From: Flavipsychrobacter sp.
GTDB taxonomy: Bacteria > Bacteroidota > Bacteroidia > Chitinophagales > Chitinophagaceae
Assembly (NCBI GenBank): GCA_021156265.1
Contig: JAJNBR010000029.1
Coordinates: forward strand, 1-32,915
DNA: 32,915 nucleotides
Direction of reading: 5' to 3'
Position numbers and translations under genes: made by a program. Below the pieces are notes generated by a model, which saw only the letters and a program-made list of their open reading frames with translations, searched no databases and had not been told where the DNA came from. Numbering within the stretch: the stretch's first letter is position 1; each line of letters begins with the position of its first letter. This document shows positions 9,058-17,227 of this stretch, piece by piece.

Positions 9058-10560
9058 ATGAAAATCTTTTCTGCCCCGCAGATAAGGGCATGTGACGCCT
9101 ATACGATACATGCTTCGGGTATTACCTCGCGCGAGCTGATGGAACGCGCAGCCGGAAAATGCGTGGAATGGCTGATGGCCAGTTTTCCCAAAGAATCCCT
9201 TTTCGTGGTGCTTTGCGGCACGGGCAACAACGGTGGCGATGGCCTTGTGATCACTCGTATGCTACATCGGCTGGGCTATGGTGCCAAGGCTTTTCTACTG
9301 CAATTCAGCGACGAGTTGTCGCCGGACTGCCAGGCTAACCTGGAGAGGCTGCAAAGTATTGACAATAGCTTAGTGGATATCCTGCAACCGGAAACCTTCA
9401 TTACAGATATCCCTGAGAATATTGTGGTCGTAGACGCGATATTGGGCACGGGACTAAATCGGCAGGCCGAAGGCTGGATCGCTAATTTCATTAACCATAT
9501 CAACGACCGCCCCAACAGGAAGGTGGCGATAGACATACCCAGCGGCATGCCCGCTGATAACATTCCCGGTGAAGATGCCTCGATCATCAAGGCAGATGAT
9601 ACCCTGAGCTTCCAGTTTTACAAAAGAGCTTTCCTGCATCCGGAGACAGGAGTTTTTGCCGGAGATATTCATATACTCGACATCGGCTTGCATGAAACGT
9701 TTATTTCCTCTACGCACACCAACTATCAAACAACAGGCGAGGAGCGAGTGCGCGCCATTTACAAGCCGCGTCAATCTTTCTCGCACAAAGGCACATTCGG
9801 TACTGCGTTATTGATCGGTGGCAGTTATGGTATGATGGGCGCTATCTCGCTGGCAGTAAAGGCTGCAGGACGTGCGGGCGCGGGTAAAGTGCGCTCGCTG
9901 GTGCCGGAAGTGGGATACAATATTATCCAGACCCTGGTACCGGAAGCTATGTGCACGATAAAAGGAGAAAAATACATTACACGCATAGCAGACTGGGAGA
10001 ATACTGATGCCATAGGGATAGGGCCGGGGATCGGTACTAAGGATGAAACAGCAAAAGCGTTTTCGAATTTCCTGGATGCATGTAAGCAGCCGATAGTGAT
10101 CGATGCGGATGCCCTGAACATTTTGGCAAAACAACCGGAGCTGCTTCATAAAATACCTGCTGGCAGTGTGCTCACACCACATCCTGCCGAGTACAAACGC
10201 TTATTTGGTAAAACATCTAACAGCATGCTGCGGTTAGAACACGCGCGTACACAGGCCATGAAGTATAATATTACTATTGTACTGAAGGACAGGTATACGG
10301 CGGTGATAGGCCCAGAGGGCGAATGCAGCTATAATATTACCGGTAATGTTGGGCTAGCAACAGCTGGAACCGGAGATGTGCTCACCGGGATCATTACCGG
10401 CCTCATTTCACAGAAATACGAACCGCACGATGCCGCCATCATGGGTGTGTACCTGCATGGATTAGCAGGAGAATACGCCTCGCGGATACACTCGGAAGAG
10501 GCGACGGTGGCCGGTGATGTTATTGATGCGCTGGGAAAGGCATTTCAGACAATGCGATAA
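9058..10560 (+). CDS. nnr: Bifunctional NAD(P)H-hydrate epimerase / ADP-dependent NAD(P)H-hydrate dehydratase
   Basis: 500 residues from the ATG at 9058, giving MKIFSAPQIRACDAYTI, which matches the usual family N-terminus. An upstream in-frame TTG at 9025 is less likely because it lies inside the 9021-9045 hairpin. The N-terminal YjeF_N epimerase domain (about 1-215) has GTGNNGGDG (54-62), VDAILGTGLN and AIDIPSGMPAD. The C-terminal YjeF_C domain (about 230-500) has a ribokinase-like fold with HKGTFGTALLIGGSYG, LTPHPAEYKRL and the ATP/ADP-site GTGDVLTG. The enzyme repairs hydrated NADH and NADPH: the epimerase interconverts R and S hydrates and the dehydratase restores the cofactor using ADP. 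The fused form is the usual bacterial layout. It is convergent with purD, with a strong hairpin between the two. Confidence 0.96.
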   Translation: MKIFSAPQIRACDAYTIHASGITSRELMERAAGKCVEWLMASFPKESLFVVLCGTGNNGGDGLVITRMLHRLGYGAKAFLLQFSDELSPDCQANLERLQSIDNSLVDILQPETFITDIPENIVVVDAILGTGLNRQAEGWIANFINHINDRPNRKVAIDIPSGMPADNIPGEDASIIKADDTLSFQFYKRAFLHPETGVFAGDIHILDIGLHETFISSTHTNYQTTGEERVRAIYKPRQSFSHKGTFGTALLIGGSYGMMGAISLAVKAAGRAGAGKVRSLVPEVGYNIIQTLVPEAMCTIKGEKYITRIADWENTDAIGIGPGIGTKDETAKAFSNFLDACKQPIVIDADALNILAKQPELLHKIPAGSVLTPHPAEYKRLFGKTSNSMLRLEHARTQAMKYNITIVLKDRYTAVIGPEGECSYNITGNVGLATAGTGDVLTGIITGLISQKYEPHDAAIMGVYLHGLAGEYASRIHSEEATVAGDVIDALGKAFQTMR

Positions 10561-10588
10561 TGTGTTAATGCGACAATGCGGCAATGCC
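10549..10588 (+). repeat. Five tandem degenerate octamers, consensus NNAATGYS
   Basis: Five units follow one another with exact 8-base period: ACAATGCG (10549), ATAATGTG (10557), TTAATGCG (10565), ACAATGCG (10573) and GCAATGCC (10581). The array starts inside the last codons of nnr, whose stop TAA lies within the second unit, and runs on into the terminator-like hairpin. Inverted copies of the same unit follow at 10595-10610. Confidence 0.7.
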
Positions 10589-10610
10589 GTTATCGCATTG
10601 CCGCATTGTC
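10572..10610. terminator. Perfect 16-bp hairpin between convergent nnr and purD
   Basis: GACAATGCGGCAATGC (10572-10587) is exactly complementary to GCATTGCCGCATTGTC (10595-10610), with a 7-base loop CGTTATC. Its position between two converging genes fits a bidirectional terminator. However, neither side has a proper T tract, and the arms are themselves made from the octamer repeat, so it may be a dispersed repeat element instead. Confidence 0.65.
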
Positions 10611-10625
10611 CTATCGGCGAATTGG

Positions 10626-11909
10626 CTAGTTGAATTCGTACCCGATATCCCTGCGGTAGTATTTGCCTTCGTATTCGATGTGTTTTGCATTGTCAAACGA
10701 AGTAGCGAGGGCATCTTTCAGGGTTTCTCCATAAGAAGTTACTGCCAGTACACGTCCGCCACTGGTGACTGTATGGTGATCTTTTACAGAAGTACCGGCG
10801 TGGAACAGGATGCTACCATGTGATTTGTCGAAACCGCTCATCACTTTTCCTTTCGGATAGCTGCCGGGATAGCCTTCAGACACAAGCATCACGGTACAGG
10901 CAGCGCGTTTGTCGTGCTTTATCTCCACTTCGTTCAGCTTGCCTTCGTGCATTTTAACTATCAGCTCGATCAGATCATTCTCCAATCGCGGCATTACAAC
11001 CTCCGTTTCAGGATCGCCCATACGACAGTTGTATTCTATTACATAAGGATCACCACCTACGTTTATCAGACCAAAGAATATGAACCCGTGATAAACAATG
11101 CCTTCTTCTTTCAACCCTTTCACTGTTGGATCTATGATGCGCTCAGTAATTTTTTGCATGAAAGCGGCATCTGCAAAGGGTACAGGAGAAATAGCACCCA
11201 TGCCGCCGGTGTTCGGGCCTGTGTCGCCCTCACCGATGCGTTTGTAGTCTTTTGCTTCGGGCAGGCGTACATAGTTAGTGCCGTCTGTCATAACGAAAAC
11301 AGAAAGCTCTATCCCGGTCAGGAATTCTTCAACTACCACTTTCTTGCTTGCCTCACCAAACTGTGCTTCTTTGATCATGGTAGTGAAGCTTGCAATGGCC
11401 TCGGCCTTTGTTTCTGCGATAACAACACCTTTCCCAGCGGCAAGTCCGTCGGCCTTTAATACTATAGGCAGGCTATGTGCATCGAGATAAGCCATACCCT
11501 CGTCGAAGTTTTCTTCAGAGAATTCGCGGTAGCCCGCAGTAGGTATGCTGTGGCGGCGCATAAACTTTTTAGAGAAAGCCTTGCTGCCCTCTAGCTGTGC
11601 ACCATCCTTGGACGGGCCTGCAACCATGATGTGTTTCAGGTCGGGATCGTTCTTTACAAAGTCCCAGATACCGGCCACCAGCGAATCTTCGCCACCGGGA
11701 AACAGGATATCAATATGATCTTCCAGGCAAACTCTTTTGATCTCTTCAAAATCAGTCGGAGAGAAGTTCAGGTTGCTGCCGTATTGCGCTGTACCTGCAT
11801 TGCCGGGCGCAATGAAGAGCTCTTTGCAATATTTGCTTTGACGAAGTTTCCATGCGATGGCAGACTCGCGGCCGCCCGAACCAAGAAGTAATATGTTATA
11901 TGCCTGCAT
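10626..11909 (-). CDS. purD: Phosphoribosylamine-glycine ligase (GAR synthetase)
   Basis: 427 residues, the normal length for PurD. It joins 5-phosphoribosylamine and glycine with ATP to make glycinamide ribonucleotide, the second step of purine synthesis. The N-terminal domain has LLLGSGGRESAIAWKL, then FIAPGNAGTAQYG. The central ATP-grasp region includes VLKADGLAAGKGVVIA and EEFLTGIELSVF, followed by GDTGPNTGGMGAISP and the metal-binding YNCRMGDPETEVVMP. All key motifs are intact. It stands alone between the nnr hairpin and the divergent POT transporter gene, with its own -7 box at 11941-11948. No other pur genes are in the window. Confidence 0.97.
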   Translation of the reverse strand: MQAYNILLLGSGGRESAIAWKLRQSKYCKELFIAPGNAGTAQYGSNLNFSPTDFEEIKRVCLEDHIDILFPGGEDSLVAGIWDFVKNDPDLKHIMVAGPSKDGAQLEGSKAFSKKFMRRHSIPTAGYREFSEENFDEGMAYLDAHSLPIVLKADGLAAGKGVVIAETKAEAIASFTTMIKEAQFGEASKKVVVEEFLTGIELSVFVMTDGTNYVRLPEAKDYKRIGEGDTGPNTGGMGAISPVPFADAAFMQKITERIIDPTVKGLKEEGIVYHGFIFFGLINVGGDPYVIEYNCRMGDPETEVVMPRLENDLIELIVKMHEGKLNEVEIKHDKRAACTVMLVSEGYPGSYPKGKVMSGFDKSHGSILFHAGTSVKDHHTVTSGGRVLAVTSYGETLKDALATSFDNAKHIEYEGKYYRRDIGYEFN

Positions 11910-11940
11910 TGTAATATTTAGTCTAACCCTGTTGAAGGGG

Positions 11941-11948
11941 CAAAATTA
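11941..11948 (-). promoter_or_regulatory. Predicted -7 box of purD
   Basis: The minus strand reads TAATTTTG, a full match to TAnnTTTG, 32 bases before the purD ATG and followed at once by CCCC. No good -33 TTTG lies 19-21 bases upstream, so the promoter may be weak or activator dependent. Confidence 0.5.
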
Positions 11949-11963
11949 TTCAAAAGCAAGGTT

Positions 11964-11971
11964 TATCTTTC
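11964..11971 (+). promoter_or_regulatory. Possible -7 box of the first POT gene
   Basis: TATCTTTC matches TAnnTTTG at all but the last base and lies 21 bases before the ATG at 11993. The same variant, TATCTTTC, precedes the second POT gene (13819-13826). No clear -33 element. Confidence 0.35.
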
Positions 11972-11992
11972 ACGAAATTTTAAAACAGCTTT

Positions 11993-13663
11993 ATGGAGCA
12001 ACAACCGGTCCAGGGGCGCAAGCACCCTAAAGGATTGCCTTATTTGTTTTTTACCGAGATGTGGGAGCGTTTCGGCTACTACCTGATGCTGGGCATTTTC
12101 GTGCTATATATGATCGATGTAAAGCGAGGAGGGCTCTCGATACCTGACAAGACAGCCGATGATATTTTTGGCACATTCATAGCCTTTACCTACCTGACAC
12201 CCTTCCTGGGCGGCTTTTTGGCTGACAGGAAGATAGGTTATATCAGATCGGTATACCTCGGCGGTATATTGATGGCAATGGGCTACCTCGGGCTGGCCTT
12301 GCCGGGTATGACGATGTTCTATACCTCAGTTGCACTTATTATTATAGGTAACGGTTTCTTCAAGCCCAACATTTCTACGTTATTAGGTAATCTCTATTCA
12401 GAGCCGGAATATCGTGAACGTAAAGACTCAGGCTACAACCTGTTCTATATGGGTATCAATATGGGTGCCTTCCTGGGCCCGATACTGGCAGCCTTGATGC
12501 GCAATAAATACAGCTGGTCGGCAGCATTTGCCACCGCAGGTATAGGCATGCTCGTTGGTCTTGTTGTATTTACTATTGGTTTGAAACATATCCGTCAGGC
12601 AGACGTGCTGAAGCCCGTGCAGAAAGAAGACGCCAGCATGGGTACAGTATTCGGAAAGGTTTTTCTGCCAGCGCTTATTTGCGGTGTTATCGGCTGGATC
12701 GCGCCGCAATATGTTTTAGGAGTGGAGAATATCTTCGGCAGCAATAGTACCGATGGTTTCATCTTCGCAGCTATACCGATAGTAATATTCTATGTATCGC
12801 TTTGGGCTAAAGCAAATGCTACCGATAAACGCCCGATAGCGGCGCTGCTAGTGATATTTGCGTTGAGTATAGTGTTCTGGGCCGTATTTAAACAAAACGG
12901 TACGGCGCTTACCCGCTGGGCCAAATATTATACCGACAGGGAAGTGGCTGCCGTGATAGAAGGACCGGCTCGCGCACTCTACCAGGTAGAGACTATGCCG
13001 ACGAAAATAGACTCGGTGGTGAAGTATGATGGGCAGTTCCAGGCCGTAAAGGAAGACGGAAAGACAGTGAAAATATACGACAGGGATGTATACTTCCGCA
13101 ATGTGCCGCCCGAGAAGCAGCCTAAAAATGACGAGCCCATATACCTGACAAGTACCGAGTTGTTTCAGTCGGTCAATCCATTCTGGGTAGTTGCGCTGAC
13201 GCCGATTATTGTCGCCTTCTTCGCTATGCTGCGGCGTAGAAATAAAGAACCGACAACGGCTACCAAGATAGCCTTTGGTTTGTTAATATCAGGCTTGTCG
13301 ACACTAGTAATGGTAGGGGCAGTGTATGCCGGTGACAATGGTGCGGAGAAAGTATCGCCGATGTGGCTGGTAGGCGTGTATGGTGTTATTACCATAGGTG
13401 AGCTGCTGCTAAGTCCTATGGGATTGTCCTTGGTTTCGAAACTCAGTCCGCCGAGGCTTACGGCGTTGATGATGGGTGGCTTTTTCCTGTCAACAGCTAT
13501 TGGTAATAAGATGTCGGGCGTACTGGCCAGTTTGTGGTACGGTTATGAGAATAAGGCCAACTTCTTCCTTGTTAACTGCCTGCTACTGGTAGTTGCTGCC
13601 GGACTTGCATTTGCTGTCCTCCGCTGGCTGAATGGAGTAATGAAAGAAAAGAATATCAACTAA
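11993..13663 (+). CDS. POT/PTR2-family peptide transporter, variant with Lys in TM7 and long TM7-TM8 loop
   Basis: 556 residues, major facilitator superfamily, proton-coupled oligopeptide transporter family, inner membrane. The family ExxER motif is present (E22, E25, R26 in FTEMWERFGYY), as are the TM4 Lys (K124 in GNGFFKPNIS), the PTR2 signature FYMGINMGAF and a C-terminal GELLLSPMGLS segment. Two features set it apart from the next two paralogues. The TM7 position that is Glu in both of them (FEQ, YEQ) is Lys300 here (FKQNG). The periplasmic TM7-TM8 loop is also about 63 residues longer (roughly 305-392), charged and rich in Tyr. In characterised POTs the TM7 Glu pairs with the TM4 Lys and takes part in proton coupling, so this member may couple or bind differently. 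Substrate is inferred to be di/tripeptides from family only. Confidence 0.92.
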   Translation: MEQQPVQGRKHPKGLPYLFFTEMWERFGYYLMLGIFVLYMIDVKRGGLSIPDKTADDIFGTFIAFTYLTPFLGGFLADRKIGYIRSVYLGGILMAMGYLGLALPGMTMFYTSVALIIIGNGFFKPNISTLLGNLYSEPEYRERKDSGYNLFYMGINMGAFLGPILAALMRNKYSWSAAFATAGIGMLVGLVVFTIGLKHIRQADVLKPVQKEDASMGTVFGKVFLPALICGVIGWIAPQYVLGVENIFGSNSTDGFIFAAIPIVIFYVSLWAKANATDKRPIAALLVIFALSIVFWAVFKQNGTALTRWAKYYTDREVAAVIEGPARALYQVETMPTKIDSVVKYDGQFQAVKEDGKTVKIYDRDVYFRNVPPEKQPKNDEPIYLTSTELFQSVNPFWVVALTPIIVAFFAMLRRRNKEPTTATKIAFGLLISGLSTLVMVGAVYAGDNGAEKVSPMWLVGVYGVITIGELLLSPMGLSLVSKLSPPRLTALMMGGFFLSTAIGNKMSGVLASLWYGYENKANFFLVNCLLLVVAAGLAFAVLRWLNGVMKEKNIN

Positions 13664-13716
13664 AATATTAACGGTGCATTTCTTTTTATTGCAGAAGTGC
13701 ATTAATCATTTATCCG

Positions 13717-13746
13717 CAGCTTACCTCTAAATATCGAGGTAAGCTG
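13717..13746 (+). terminator. Terminator after the first POT gene
   Basis: CAGCTTACCTC (13717-13727) pairs perfectly with GAGGTAAGCTG (13736-13746), an 11-base-pair stem with an 8-base loop, followed by TTTGTTTA. It lies about 50 bases after the stop codon. Confidence 0.75.
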
Positions 13747-13796
13747 TTTGTTTATTATCCATAAGAATAGTTATCCACCACGCAATTCACATAGGG

Positions 13797-13826
13797 TTTC
13801 ATCTCCTGATTATTTTACTATCTTTC
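13797..13826 (+). promoter_or_regulatory. Possible promoter of the second POT gene
   Basis: TTTC (13797-13800), an 18-base spacer and TATCTTTC (13819-13826), one mismatch from consensus in each box. The ATG is at 13854, 27 bases downstream. Confidence 0.4.
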
Positions 13827-13853
13827 GCGATTACTTAATACAAAAAACCTTTT

Positions 13854-15449
13854 ATGAGCGAACAAAAAGGGCATCCTAAAGGATTGTACGTCCTGTTTTT
13901 TACCGAGATGTGGGAGCGCTTCAGCTATTATGGTATGCGCGCCATCCTTATCCTTTTCATGACCAAAATGCTGCAGTTCGATTCCAAATTTGCCTCGGGC
14001 ATCTATGGAAACTTCACTGCGGTAGTTTACCTCACTCCATTGATAGGTGGCTTTATAGCCGATAGGTATTGGGGTAACAGGCGGTCGATCTTTATGGGCG
14101 GATTATTAATGGCCATAGGACAATTCGTCCTCTTCTTTTGTGCTGCATCGGTATCCACAAATATGGACCTTGCCAAAATATTATTTGTAGTAGGTCTTAC
14201 AGGGTTAGTGTTAGGTAACGGTCTTTTCAAGCCGAACATCTCTACCATGGTAAACCAGTTATATGCACCCGGCGACAAAAGGGTGGATGCCGCGTTCTCT
14301 ATATTCTATATGGGTATTAACCTTGGCGCTTTCTTCTCTCCGCTTATCTGCGGCGGTCTGGCTGAAAAGGTGGACTATAAATGGGGTTTCCTCGCTGCCG
14401 GCGTAGGTATGATACTTGGCCTGGTGGTATTCCAGTTGTTGAAGGATAAATATATCGTGACGGCTGATGGACAGCAGATAGGCGGTAAGCCAAGTAAAGC
14501 TGTTTCGAATGCTGCCGCTGCCGACGACGCCGGCGAGGTAGTGGTAGCCCATGACCGCGAAGATGATTTTGCTGCACAGCAGGATCCAAAGCTGTCAACT
14601 GCAAGGAAATCGGAATTCACTCCTGCGCGTATAGGTACATGGCTGGTTATCTATGCAGTGCTGTGGGCATTCTTCCTGCTGGTAGTTGATTTTAACTGGA
14701 TCAGTACGCTGGTGTTTGCTACTTCCCTTACAGCTTCCGGTTTCATTATTACTGACCCTAACCTTACTAAAGTAGAACGCGACAGGATCGTTGTTATATA
14801 CATCGCGGCCTTCTTTGTTATCTTCTTTTGGAGTGCGTTTGAGCAGGCGGGTGCATCGTTGACGTTATTTGCTGATCAGCAAACTGACCGTACCATATTT
14901 GGCTGGGAAATGCCTGCTGCGTGGTTCCAGTCGGTGAATCCACTGGCGATCATCCTGTTTGCGCCGCTGTTTGCCGGTATATGGACCAGCCTTGGTAAAA
15001 AAGATAAAGAACCTGCTTCTCCAACCAAGCAAGCCATCGGTCTTTCGCTGCTTGCCCTTGGCTATCTCGTTATAGCAATGGGTGTAAAAGGCGTAGATGC
15101 TTCTACAAAAGCTTCAATGTTCTGGCTGCTGGGTATGTATGTACTGCATACATGGGGCGAGCTTTGCCTGTCGCCTATCGGTCTTTCGATGGTGGCACGT
15201 CTTGCACCTATGCGTCTTGCTTCGCTGCTGATGGGTGTATGGTTTCTTGCAAATGCAATGGCCAACGACTTTGCAGGTATGCTGAGCAAGCTGTACCCTG
15301 AAGATGGTAAAGCCACGTCATTCTTTGGTTACGAGATCGCAACATTGAATGATTTCTTCATGATATTCGTTGTACTCTCAGGTGCTGCTGCTGTTATCCT
15401 CTTCCTGCTTTCGAAGAAGATGCTGAAGATGATGCATGGCCTCAGGTAA
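13854..15449 (+). CDS. POT/PTR2-family peptide transporter
   Basis: 531 residues; proton-coupled peptide transporter of the inner membrane. The ExxER motif (E18, E21, R22 in FTEMWERFSYYG), the TM4 Lys (GNGLFKPNIS), PTR2 signature FYMGINLGAFFSP, TM7 Glu (FEQAGASL) and GELCLSPIGLS in TM10 are all present. Between TM6 and the two extra helices there is a charged Ala-rich cytoplasmic loop (around residues 205-260), as bacterial POTs often have. The TM7-TM8 loop is short. It lies between its own possible promoter (13797-13826) and a strong terminator (15469-15498), so it is likely transcribed separately from its paralogues. Peptide import with protons is expected from the family; exact substrates unknown. 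Confidence 0.94.
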   Translation: MSEQKGHPKGLYVLFFTEMWERFSYYGMRAILILFMTKMLQFDSKFASGIYGNFTAVVYLTPLIGGFIADRYWGNRRSIFMGGLLMAIGQFVLFFCAASVSTNMDLAKILFVVGLTGLVLGNGLFKPNISTMVNQLYAPGDKRVDAAFSIFYMGINLGAFFSPLICGGLAEKVDYKWGFLAAGVGMILGLVVFQLLKDKYIVTADGQQIGGKPSKAVSNAAAADDAGEVVVAHDREDDFAAQQDPKLSTARKSEFTPARIGTWLVIYAVLWAFFLLVVDFNWISTLVFATSLTASGFIITDPNLTKVERDRIVVIYIAAFFVIFFWSAFEQAGASLTLFADQQTDRTIFGWEMPAAWFQSVNPLAIILFAPLFAGIWTSLGKKDKEPASPTKQAIGLSLLALGYLVIAMGVKGVDASTKASMFWLLGMYVLHTWGELCLSPIGLSMVARLAPMRLASLLMGVWFLANAMANDFAGMLSKLYPEDGKATSFFGYEIATLNDFFMIFVVLSGAAAVILFLLSKKMLKMMHGLR

Positions 15450-15468
15450 ACATTATAGACTTTTAATT

Positions 15469-15498
15469 AAAAGCCCGTTCGCAAGAGCGGGCTTTTTT
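15469..15498 (+). terminator. Strong intrinsic terminator after the second POT gene
   Basis: A 12-base-pair stem (15469-15480 with 15485-15496, one G-T wobble) capped by a GCAA tetraloop of the stable GNRA class, with a run of six T at 15493-15498. Starts 20 bases after the stop codon. Confidence 0.92.
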
Positions 15499-15565
15499 GC
15501 GGGTGATAAAAAGGGTTAATCAGAAATAAAAACTAATTTGGCTCAAATTTATTAAAAGACAATAG

Positions 15566-17158
15566 ATGGCTTCAGAGACAATCACTGTAGAACAGATACA
15601 AAATTTCAAAGGGAAGTATCCCAAACAACTTTATGTGCTGTTCATGACCGAGATGTGGGAACGCTTTACCTTTTATGGTATGCGCGCCCTGCTTATCCTG
15701 TTCATGATATCGGGCGCATCGTTCGAAGCTTTTCCTGACGAAAAAGCAAATCTTACTTATGGTGCTTACCAGGCGTTGGTATATGCCATGCCTGTTTTTG
15801 GTGGTATACTGGCCGACAGGCTGATGGGTTTTCGCAGGGCGATATTCTGGGGTGGTATATTGATGGCGATAGGGAACTTTACGCTGGCTATACCTAATAA
15901 TATATGGGCGTTCTATCTCGGTATGGGTTTTATCGTAGTAGGTAATGGTTTCTTCAAACCTAATATCTCCTCTATCGTTGGTAACCTGTATGCTCCTAAC
16001 GACCCTCGCCGTGATGCGGGTTTCTCGATGTTCTATATGGGTATCAATATCGGCGCCTTCCTGGGTAGCTTGTTGTGTGGCTGGATAGGACAAACCTATA
16101 GCTGGCATGCTGGTTTCGGGCTGGCTGGCGTATTCATGATCGTTGGTTTAATCGTGTTTAAGACCGGTCAGAAAGCACTTGGACCGATAGGCTTGCCTCC
16201 GGTACCGGGTAAAGAAGAGCAGATCGCAATGGGGGATATGCTGGACCGTCCGCAGGATGACCAAACCGAGATGATAACAACTGACAAGGTGATACCTAAT
16301 TATAAGGCAAAAGAGCGCCTTGTGTTCATCGGTAGTCTTGTTGCCATCCCGCTTTTTGCTGCGCTGTTGTATTACTATAAGGTAATGGGCTCTGTTTTCG
16401 TGCCGTTCGGTTTGATAGCACTGGGTTATATTCTTTACCTGTCTGGCAAAGAAAACCTGGAAGCGCGATTGAAAATATTTGCAGCATTAGTAATGATCGT
16501 CTTCTCTATCCTGTTCTGGGGTTTTTATGAGCAGGGTGGTGGTTCGCTCAACCTGTTTGCAGCGCGTAACGTGAACATGAATTTCTTTGGGCTCGAACTT
16601 TCTTCTGCCGCGGTGAACAACTCAGTGAATCCGGTATGGGTGATCTTGCTAAGCCCGGTATTTGGTTATCTCTGGGTAGCGATGGCGAATAAGAGACTGG
16701 AACCCAATTCTCCGCTGAAGTTTGCAATAGGCCTGATACTACTGGGACTGAGTTTCTATGTATTTGTATTGGCAGGACATGCTGCCGGTACCGATGGTAA
16801 AATATCGCTCGGTATGTTCGTGGTAGGATACTTTATTATGTCGTGCGGCGAGCTTTGCCTGTCTCCAATAGGCTTGTCCATGATCACGAAACTCTCGCCT
16901 GCAAAGATGGTGGGCCTGATGATGGGTATGTGGTTCCTGGCGAGCGCGTTCGGTCAGTATGTGGCTGGTCTTGTTGGTACGCTCATGGCTATCCCATCAG
17001 AAGGTGGTGAGGGAACTGGTCTTGCGGTTAATCCTATTGAAACGTTACCCGTGTACATGGGTGTGTTTGAGAAAATAGCCTGGATATCCATTGGTTGCGG
17101 TGTGTTACTGCTGATATTATCTCCGCTATTGAAACGCTGGATGAAGGATGTTCACTAA
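15566..17158 (+). CDS. POT/PTR2-family peptide transporter
   Basis: 530 residues; third tandem member of the family. It has a longer polar N-terminus (about 20 residues before the first helix), then ExxER (E29, E32, R33 in MTEMWERFTFYG), GNGFFKPNIS with the TM4 Lys, FYMGINIGAFLGS, TM7 YEQGGGSL with Glu, and GELCLSPIGLS. The TM6-TM7 linker carries an acidic cytoplasmic stretch (EEQIAMGDMLDRPQDD). All proton-coupling residues visible in the second paralogue are also here. The region upstream (15499-15565) has no good consensus promoter; TAATTTG at 15534-15540 is the nearest match. A terminator follows at once. Three adjacent diverged copies point to old tandem duplication with specialisation rather than recent amplification. 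Confidence 0.94.
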   Translation: MASETITVEQIQNFKGKYPKQLYVLFMTEMWERFTFYGMRALLILFMISGASFEAFPDEKANLTYGAYQALVYAMPVFGGILADRLMGFRRAIFWGGILMAIGNFTLAIPNNIWAFYLGMGFIVVGNGFFKPNISSIVGNLYAPNDPRRDAGFSMFYMGINIGAFLGSLLCGWIGQTYSWHAGFGLAGVFMIVGLIVFKTGQKALGPIGLPPVPGKEEQIAMGDMLDRPQDDQTEMITTDKVIPNYKAKERLVFIGSLVAIPLFAALLYYYKVMGSVFVPFGLIALGYILYLSGKENLEARLKIFAALVMIVFSILFWGFYEQGGGSLNLFAARNVNMNFFGLELSSAAVNNSVNPVWVILLSPVFGYLWVAMANKRLEPNSPLKFAIGLILLGLSFYVFVLAGHAAGTDGKISLGMFVVGYFIMSCGELCLSPIGLSMITKLSPAKMVGLMMGMWFLASAFGQYVAGLVGTLMAIPSEGGEGTGLAVNPIETLPVYMGVFEKIAWISIGCGVLLLILSPLLKRWMKDVH

Positions 17159-17163
17159 TATAT

Positions 17164-17190
17164 AAGCCCCGCAGGTGCGGGGCTTTTTCT
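17164..17190 (+). terminator. Terminator after the third POT gene
   Basis: AAGCCCCGC (17164-17172) pairs with GCGGGGCTT (17177-17185), a 9-base-pair GC-rich stem with loop AGGT and a T run at 17184-17188, starting 5 bases after the stop codon. Confidence 0.9.
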
Positions 17191-17220
17191 TTGTAGTACC
17201 GTCTTAAAGAGTTTTTTTTG
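17190..17220 (+). promoter_or_regulatory. Possible promoter of ispD
   Basis: TTTG (17190-17193), 19 bases, then TTTTTTTG (17213-17220). The spacing is ideal but the -7 box has TT in place of TA. The ATG at 17228 would lie at or very near the start of transcription. Confidence 0.4.
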
Positions 17221-17227
17221 CAGGGAT

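Noticed and set aside
15572-16108. 178-residue minus-strand open frame
   Set aside because: Shadow of the third POT transporter; the translation is polar and featureless.
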